From the NCBI GenBank assembly GCA_001579985.1, contig LRSR01013056.1, forward strand, positions 1-37,380: a stretch of DNA of 37,380 nt. Reading direction: 5' to 3'. A model generated the notes under the pieces. It saw only the letters and a program-made list of their open reading frames with translations, made no database searches and had not been told where the DNA came from. This DNA comes from Hypsibius dujardini (lineage: Eukaryota > Tardigrada > Eutardigrada > Parachela > Hypsibiidae). The translations under genes were made by a program, and so were the position numbers. This document shows positions 31,025-37,380 of the stretch, one piece after another; positions within the stretch are counted from its first letter, which is position 1, and every line of letters starts with the position of its first letter.

Positions 31025-31400
31025 ATGTTCTCTCTGTTTGGAAACCGTATCTCGCGCGCCCTCTGTCGGTATACCGCAGGCTCTGTGGGCGATGCCAGAG
31101 ATACTGTTACGCGACAAGTGATCCGATTTCGGGGTGGTCTGATTAAAGATTTTGTCGACTTGCGAGGTGAGTGTGTCTCTTCGATGACAGTATGATCGTA
31201 CTCTCTCTCTCTCATGAAAGCTCAATGTCTCTCATGCTTTTTATCCTATCTGATTGCTTACCTGCCAGCAGGGAAAAAAGGTTTCTTTATCGCTTGTTGT
31301 AAAGGAAGTTGAGGCTTCGGGACGGAGGAAATTGGAAGGGGAAAAGCAAGAGACCGGATTGAAAAAGAGGAATCGTCTGCGTGCGTCCAAGTAAGTTTTC
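31025..31400 (+). CDS. Possible small gene with mitochondrial-type N-terminus (uncertain)
   Basis: An ATG at 31025 in good context (CAAAATG) opens a frame MFSLFGNRISRALCRYTAGS... The N-terminus is rich in Arg and Ser and lacks acids, as in mitochondrial presequences. The frame runs to a strong donor (GCGAG|GTGAGT, exon end 31166). The next good acceptor (CTGCCAGCAG, about 31271) continues in this frame only to an early TGA after about 12 codons, giving a protein of roughly 60 aa. Another frame of that second exon stays open to a donor at 31389 (LRASK) but would need a different first-exon phase. I do not recognise the protein. It could instead be a 5' non-coding exon of the DGAT1 transcript. 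Confidence 0.3.
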
Positions 31401-31535
31401 CCTTCAAAACTTATTTTTTCCCCATTATTTTCTCTTAGATGAAACTTTGACTGCTTGCAAATTGAACATTAAAAAAATGAGGAATTTTTTTTTAGACGCG
31501 GATTTCGGGTTCGGATTGTGCGTTTATATGGAATA

Positions 31536-31656
31536 CACACGTGGCAGAAACCTTGCGCTGACCGAATTAAGCACTTTAACTCGACGGCCGTGTACAACAG
31601 CCATGCAACGAGTGTAATGGTTCAACTCGGTTAACGCAAGGTTTTTGCCACATGTG
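31536..31656. mobile_element. 121-bp MITE with GTGGCARAAACCTTGCG ends
   Basis: Left GTGGCAGAAACCTTGCGCTG and right, in reverse complement, GTGGCAAAAACCTTGCGTTA match, and the similarity covers about 30 bp at each end. There is no coding capacity. Open frames across 31381-31757 are produced by this element. Confidence 0.75.
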
Positions 31657-32105
31657 GGATGAAAGACGTTTTTGCTCGTGATGTGTTTCAAAGGTTCAAG
31701 TGTTAGGTTGATTGATGGATTGATTGGATCGGCTTGTGTTGCATTTTGAAGGTTCAAATGTGTGGTTGATTGATGGATTGATTTATTGGATCGGCTCTCT
31801 TCTCGCAGATATTATTTAATCTCCAAATCATTTTCCTTGCTTTTAAGTTTCGACGCAGTTATTTGCAAGTGAATTAAAGATTTCGAATCATTGCTGTAAA
31901 TTTTATGTGATTTTGGGGGCATTTTTTTAGTGGTAATTGAAGTTTTTTGTTGAGGCGGCAATTTGAGTGATGAACGTTCGGTTGATTGATGGATTCATTC
32001 CCTTTATTGTGTTGATCTTTCAGCCGGCAGAATGAACATTTGGGGAGAATGATAATGTCAAGATGTGTTTGATTGTAGAAAGTGTGAATCTTCTGGGCGT
32101 CTGAA
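31657..32105. other. DGAT1 upstream region with GATT repeats
   Basis: GATTGATGGATTGAT repeats occur at about 31709, 31768 and 31980. CTTTCAG at 32023 and GATTGTAG at 32079 look like splice acceptors, so the 5' leader of DGAT1 may be spliced. An in-frame TGA at 32085 lies upstream of the chosen ATG. Confidence 0.45.
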
Positions 32106-34186
32106 ATGGTACTAACACGGAACACAAAAAGTTCCTCTCGGAAGAAGCCCGAAAGGGAAGAGGAAGAAGAATCTCGCCAGGAGGAATGTTCCTCTTCCCC
32201 CAAACCGGATGAGGAGAAGAATTCCCTGCGAGTTTTCGATCATCGGTACTGATAACCAATTGTCCATCTCATTTCGGTTGGATTTGTTTGTTAATTGGCG
32301 TGAGAATGTTTACAGAATTCACAAGCCGCGAGATTCCCTGTTCAGTTCCAGCAGCGGATTTAAAGATTATCGCGGATTCCTCAACCTCGCCGTTATACTT
32401 TTGGTAAGGGGTTATTTTAGAAATTTATTTTAGAATTTTGTTTTTAGTTTTTTTGCCTTCTCAATTTGCTTCTATATTGCAGATTCTGTCAAACACGAGA
32501 CTCTTGCTGGAGAATATAATAAAGTATTCCCCTTTTTACATACACACACACTCAGACACGGTTGACTTAAAGTCGTTATGAATTGACCTTGAGGTTTTAC
32601 TTGATGTAGATACGGAATTCTCGTGGACCCGATTCAGTGGTTGACAGTCATCCTCAAGGATCCCCATCGATGGCCCTGTCTCACCGTCTGTATGGCCTCC
32701 AACATTTTCGTGGTGATTGCACTTAAAATGGAACAGATGCTCTATCAGGTACGGCACACTCTTTCAACCGAAGCGACATCTCTTCTCACTTTCTCCAGTG
32801 ACTTTTCTTCCCGGTAGAGATCCATTCCGGAGAAGTTGGGTGTGGCCATTCTCATTCTCAATCTCTCCGCAGTCCTCATCTTTCCCGCGGTGGCTGTTTG
32901 GTTCCTTCCCTCCTATCTGCGTAAGATACCATCGTGCATCAACTTGACCAGGCAGCCAGACAGTCAGGCAGCCACACATTCAGGCAGTCAGTCACCCAAG
33001 AAGTTACATAAGCAGGCAGACAGACAGACACACAGACAGACAGACAGACACACAGACAGACACACAGACACACAGACACTCAGACAGTCAGTCAGTCAGT
33101 CAGTCAGGCAGTCAGGCAGTCAGGCAGTCAGACAGTCAGACAGTCAGGCAGTCAGACATAGGGAGAAGTCAGTATACAGACATTTCTTCAAACGGTTTAA
33201 AAACAAGAAACATAAAAAAGTAAAGACAGACAATTGTTGAAGGTGCCGTTGTGGTGTTTTACAGTTGCGTCTTTTTGCACAATGATACTGTATTCGGTGG
33301 TCTTCCTGAAGTTAGTGTCCTTCGTCATGGTGAACCGGTGGTATCGTCTTGAGGCAACTGGCAGAATCTCATCCTTGCACTTTCAACACCCGGAGCGTCA
33401 GCGCACACATTACGATCACAATACCCACACAGGTAGGCAATATTTTGCTCTGTCGACTGCTCTGTACGTCATCATATTTAACAACTCCTGCACTTACAGC
33501 AATGTCTCTCTATCTCCTACTTGTCCATCTGTCTGTCTGTTTGTCTCCCTGCCTGTCCTTTTATCTGTCTGTTTGTCTGTCTGTCTGTATGTCTGTCTGT
33601 GTATTTGTCTGTCTGTGTCTGTCTGTCTATCTATCTGTCTATCTTTTTACCTATGTTTTTTGTACGTCTGTTTGTATGTCCTTGTCTGCCTGTCTTTTGC
33701 CTGAATGTTTGATATGTTTGGTTGAGTGTCCTTGTGTCCTCTTCAGTGAAGGAAGTTTCCAGCTCACCCCAGGTGTCCTATCCCGACAATCTGACACTTA
33801 AAAACATGTACTATTTCTACTTTGCACCTACTCTCTGCTACGAGCTTAACTACCCCCGAACACCAAAAATCAGGAAGATGTTCCTGGCAAAACGCATCCT
33901 TGAAGTGGTAAAAGATGATTCATCTGCAATATTTCCTTGCAACATCTCTCAATTACAGCTTTTCCTTTTTAGCTTCTTTTAACACAAGTGGAGCTCGCTC
34001 TCGCTCAGCAATGGCTTCTTCCCATAATGCAAAACTCGGTCGAGCCTCTGAGAGACTCGGACTGGTCCAAGATCGTAGAACGACTCTTGAAACTCGCGGT
34101 AATTAGATTATGCCCTCTTAACTCTCCATCTCTCTTTATGCTTGTCTATTTCCCTGTTTGCCTGGCTGCTTTTCTTTGTGTCTGCG

Positions 34187-34220
<34 letters not shown>

Positions 34221-34807
34221 TGGTCTGTCTGTCTGTCTGTTTGTTTGTCTTTCTGTTTGTCTGTCTAAATGTTTGTCTGTCGGGCTGCTTAGCTACCTGC
34301 CTGAATTTTATTCCGTTTGTCTAAAGTTTAGCACGTACTTTCTGGTTTTGAAGGTGCGGATATGTGCACTTTTTCTTCTCCTTTTGTCATCCCTCATTTT
34401 GTTCTATTCCAGCTTCCGAATCACATCATGTGGATCATCGGCTTCTACCTCATCTTTCACTCTCTGATGAATGCCGTCGCGGAAGTTATGCGATTTGCTG
34501 ATCGTGAATTCTATCGGCAGTGGTGGAATGCGGAAACGGTCAAGGACTTTTGGCGTGACTGGAACATGCCTGTCCATAGATGGGCAGTTCGGTAAGTTTC
34601 CTCCCATCACACCTTCTCCCCTGCTCTCATCATCACTTTCCACCTAATTCCAATCACAATCATCCATTATGTTACTGTTTTTTTTTAGTCACTTGTTTGT
34701 GCCTCTCGTCGATAACGGATTCAAAAAGTGGCAGGCAGCCTGTCTCGTCTTTCTGGTGTCTGCCTTCTTCCACGAGGTAACAAATCGAGAACTTGCTTCC
34801 ATTAATC

Positions 34808-34856
<49 letters not shown>

Positions 34857-35167
34857 CAGACAGATTGAGAGAAGACCGCCTTAGAAGCAGAAGTGCAGTT
34901 GACTTTAACATGCCAGTTGTCTGAACAATTGTTGTTATTGTATAGTACATTGTGAGTGTTCCTCTCCGGATATTTCGCCTGTGGTCTTTCATGGGGATGT
35001 TGTCCCAAATCCCCATCGCCGCTTTTGTCTCCCGTTACCTGAAAGGTCCTTACGGCAACATGGCTGTCTGGATGTCTCTGATCATCGGACAGCCATTGGC
35101 TATCCTCATGTACTTCCATGACTACTACGTGATGGCTCGTGGCCAACACTTCAAGTCTTTCGCTTGA
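32106..35167 (+). CDS. DGAT1: DGAT1, diacylglycerol O-acyltransferase 1 (484 aa, eleven exons)
   Basis: Exons: 32106-32245, 32316-32403, 32483-32523, 32610-32748, 32818-32920, 33265-33432, 33747-33907, 33973-34098, 34413-34591, 34689-34776, 34946-35167; all joins keep frame. DGAT1 is an ER multi-pass MBOAT enzyme that esterifies diacylglycerol with fatty acyl-CoA to make triacylglycerol. A disordered charged N-terminus (1-47) is followed by [44 protein letters not shown], and [19 protein letters not shown] (the FYxDWWN motif, with Q in place of D). Then come the catalytic region [12 protein letters not shown] (His410, equivalent to human His415; Asn373 equivalent to Asn378) and HDYYV near the end. 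The length matches human (488 aa). The ATG at 32106 is the first after an in-frame stop. Introns 5, 6, 8 and 10 contain CAGA or TCTG arrays. Confidence 0.95.
32940..33165 (+). repeat. CAGA/CAGT tetranucleotide array in DGAT1 intron 5
   Basis: Runs of CAGACAGA, CACAGACA, CAGTCAGT and GGCAGTCA occupy most of this 344-bp intron. The + strand carries the purine-rich CAGA form. Confidence 0.9.
33520..33720 (+). repeat. TCTG tetranucleotide array in DGAT1 intron 6
   Basis: TGTCTGTCTGT runs with interspersed TTTG and TATC units. It is the reverse complement type of the array in intron 5, on the other side of exon 6. Confidence 0.9.
34175..34295 (+). repeat. TCTG tetranucleotide array in DGAT1 intron 8
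   Basis: Nearly pure TGTCTGTC from about 34187 to 34245, then looser copies. It opposes the CAGA array in intron 10. Confidence 0.9.
34805..34868 (+). repeat. CAGA tetranucleotide array in DGAT1 intron 10
   Basis: About 13 uninterrupted CAGA units, then CACAGACAGA. It lies between exons 10 and 11, within a 169-bp intron. Confidence 0.9.
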
Positions 35168-35352
35168 TTACTTCCATTAGCAGTTGCCTATCACGAGCTA
35201 TTCTTTCCCTTTTGTCCTTCCTCTAATTCTCATCGCATTACTTTTAAGGGTGATTCATCATCATTATTGAATATGCTCATTTTGGGAGTTTTGACTTTTA
35301 AATTATATTGTTCGGTGGCGCCATTTGATCTTTTTCTTTTTGTTTTACCGAT

Positions 35353-35358
35353 AATAAA
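35353..35358 (+). terminator. Polyadenylation signal of DGAT1
   Basis: AATAAA lies 186 bp after the DGAT1 stop codon, followed by a T/G-rich stretch (about 35360-35410). This is the canonical cleavage and polyadenylation hexamer; the assignment rests on position. Confidence 0.55.
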
Positions 35359-35629
35359 TTAATTGTTGAAGGAACATTGTAGACTTGGTGAGATTATTGT
35401 TGGAATGACTGCCGCGTGTCCATGGAACAAAACTAAAAGAACATTTGTGACTGCTGGCTCGCGCTTTTATTTAATCTCAATCCTTTCATCGCCTCTAGCC
35501 ATGTAGAACAACAGTAGATCAGACCAACAGCGAGACTAACGGATTGACGAACCGACTCATTATCATGATGATGATGTCAAAGAGGCAGGTAGCTCACAAA
35601 GTTCAAGAGACAATACTATGTGGATACAG

Positions 35630-35839
35630 TATACCAGACATGCAGGCAGCCAGGCAGACATTCAGACAGTCGAAAACGCAGCCAGAGATCCTGCTGAACA
35701 GACCGATGGACAGATAAACAAGCAGGCATCCAGACTGACAGCAAGACAGTCACACAGACACACAAATACACAGACACACAGACACACAAATACACAGACA
35801 CACAGACACACAGACAGACAGATATATAGACAGACAGAT

Positions 35840-35872
<33 letters not shown>

Positions 35873-35935
35873 ATTAGATAGACAGACACACAGACACACA
35901 GACACACAGACAGACACACAGACAGACATACTATG
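35630..35935. repeat. CAGA/CACA tetranucleotide array between DGAT1 and AMT
   Basis: About 300 bp of CAGACAGA, CACAGACA and ACACAAATACACAGACA words. All open frames here on both strands are translations of the repeat. Confidence 0.9.
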
Positions 35936-36530
35936 AGAGTAACGAAGTCATTTGAGAAGCGGTTAAGGTGGCTTTGTTTTGCGGTAACTTGTTAGGTTTA
36001 TGTTGACAACAAAGTGGCAAAAGTGATGTGTCGGCTACTGAGTATTTGATAGGAGTCATCGTCAACAACTCCTCGTGTGCCACACCGCCACACGTACTGC
36101 CTTTTTGTTACGACGAATGTGCCGGAGGGAGGCGTTATCCGGTGTTGAAACTGAAAAGGAAACAACACGCGGACCTAGTCTCCTCTCGACGTTGAGATCT
36201 TAAACTATTCGCAGCTTTATCGCACGATACACAAACACACACACACACAAGCTGAGCGAGGGTTGCCGTTGCGAATGTTCTCTCTCTCTGTCAGAGCCCG
36301 TAATCAGCTCGCGAGGTCGATTGGCCCATTTACTTGACGGTAGAGAATAGAAGAGCTGCTCTAGCGATAACAGTTTCAAGCAGCAAAACTCTAATACAAC
36401 TTTGGTACTATGTACGCTGCTGTGGTAGTGAGGGCATCGGAATTACTTTCCCTTCTACCCTCATTGTGTCTCTTATGCTTTCTGGATCTTCCCAAACCCT
36501 CTGGTAGTTAGGAGGAATTGAGGCAGGGAG
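35936..36530. other. Region upstream of the AMT gene, probable promoter and 5' leader
   Basis: Non-repetitive sequence with a short CA run (about 36233-36249) and a CTCTCTCTC run (about 36280). No TATA box is obvious within 200 bp of the ATG at 36531. No other gene is seen. Confidence 0.4.
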
Positions 36531-37304
36531 ATGAACAATAATCTCAGCGGGATGATGGCGACGTCAACGGTACTTCCGGTCAATACCACGACCATGTCTG
36601 AAAGGGATATCATCAAGGGATTGCAGGAGAATGTCGACGCCATGTTTCTTATCTTTTGCGGGATGCTTATTTTCTGTAAGTAATTTTGTTGGTAAAGCTT
36701 TTCAGCAGACAGGCAGCTGTTGACTGTGTCTGTAATCAACGAAAGTTGACAAGAAGCACAGGCAGACACGGGACAGTTATCGTTTCCACCGAGACAGACA
36801 GTCAATCAAGCGGACAGACAATTAAAGATTCTCATGGATTCAGACATTAACCTGCTGCTTTTGTCTTTGTCTATATCTGTTGCAGTCATGAAGGCAGGCT
36901 TCTCCTTCCTGGAAGCGGGAGCAGTAAGGAAGAAGAGCGTCGTCAATTCGCTCTTTCGCAATTTCATGGATCTTTGTGCGTAAACGTGACGCGGTTTCTC
37001 TGCTTGCAATTAATATATGTATACTCCGTTGATCATTGATTGTGCGAGTTTCCACTGCAGACATATGTGGCATGGCGTACTGGTTGTTTGGATTTGCCTT
37101 TGCCTACGGCAACTACAACGGAAATCCCTTTATTGGGCATGATCCTAATTACTTTGCCTTGGTGAGCATTGCGCCGGCTGGATACGCCATGTGGTTCTTT
37201 CAGATGGTCTTTGGAGAGGCAGCGGCTACTATCGTGTCGGGATCAGTAGCAGAGAGAGCCAACTCTCTGGGATATGTTATGGCAAACTTTCTTATCGCAG
37301 GCAC
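36531..37304 (+). CDS. AMT-type ammonium transporter, 5' part (gene continues beyond the window)
   Basis: Exons in the window are 36531-36675, 36886-36975 and 37061-37304, with consistent phases; the last exon ends at AC|GTGACG. Amt proteins form trimeric plasma-membrane channels for ammonium/ammonia with 11 membrane helices. About 160 residues are present. A polar extracellular N-terminus with an N-glycosylation-type NTT precedes helix 1 (VDAMFLIFCGMLIFCFMKAG). Next are FLEAGAVRKKSVVNSLFRN (signature LLEAGxVRxKN), YWLFGFAFAYG, and FQMVFGEAAATIVSGSVAER (signature FQ..FA..A.TIVSGAVAER). It is closest in pattern to eukaryotic/invertebrate AMT rather than to Rh proteins. Intron 1 contains CAGACAGA words, and the next intron begins with a CAGA array that reaches the window end. 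The 3' half is not in the window. Confidence 0.92.
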
Positions 37305-37319
37305 GTGACGGCTGACACG

Positions 37320-37380
37320 CAGAGGAACAGACAGGCAGGCAGACAGACAGGCAGACAGACAGACAGACAGACAGACAGAC
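37320..37380 (+). repeat. CAGA tetranucleotide array in AMT intron 3, cut by the window end
   Basis: CAGACAGGCAGACAGA units run to the last base of the window. Confidence 0.9.

Noticed and set aside
33521-33712. Cysteine/leucine-rich frames in DGAT1 introns and at 34142-34324 and 35616-35919
   Set aside because: They are translations of the TCTG/CAGA tetranucleotide arrays (repeating CLSV or QTDR words).
1-37380. CRISPR array, operon or prokaryotic origin
   Set aside because: Repeats are short tandem or inverted types without unique spacers, and all recognisable genes are split by spliceosomal introns.

Overview
The window is nuclear DNA of an animal, most likely a marine or early-branching invertebrate. 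Every recognisable gene is split by GT-AG introns, DGAT1 and RNPS1 read like the animal proteins, and an AMT-type ammonium transporter (absent from vertebrates) is present. I cannot name the species. Repeat-free introns are 65-97 bp. Long introns are swollen by tetranucleotide repeats (CAGA/TCTG or GATT).

Left part (about 1-26.4 kb, gene-poor and repeat-rich). (1) A two-exon + strand gene at 2399-4148 encodes a 142-aa single-pass membrane protein with one LysM-like module. (2) A paralogue on the - strand (10961-12677) encodes 147 aa with the same architecture, the same intron phase and nearly the same spacing of six cysteines. (3) A two-exon - strand gene (14601-16166) encodes a 332-aa membrane-anchored FkbM-like methyltransferase. 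(4) A three-exon - strand gene (20749-22874) encodes a 374-aa membrane-anchored SGNH/PC-esterase protein closely resembling the luminal half of CASD1, the sialate O-acetyltransferase. (5) An exon at about 25.9-26.3 kb resembles the METTL24/Methyltransf_22 family but carries an in-frame stop and a frameshift. Between them lie a decayed non-LTR retrotransposon, two pogo/Tigger transposase remnants, at least eight small terminal-inverted-repeat elements, a 103-bp near-perfect palindrome and a 10-bp-period minisatellite.

Right part (about 28.5 kb to the end, compact housekeeping genes, all + strand). RNPS1 (4 exons, 341 aa; splicing and exon-junction factor) is followed by a doubtful small gene at about 31 kb, DGAT1 (11 exons, 484 aa; triacylglycerol synthesis) and the 5' half of an AMT ammonium transporter whose remaining exons lie beyond the window.

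The most interesting content is the left part: two paralogous LysM membrane proteins lie near two or three membrane-anchored enzymes whose relatives modify sugars. This may be a glycan-recognition and glycan-modification neighbourhood, but that link is inference from position and predicted topology only. The exon models were built by hand from splice consensus, reading-frame continuity and remembered family motifs; no transcript or database check was possible.
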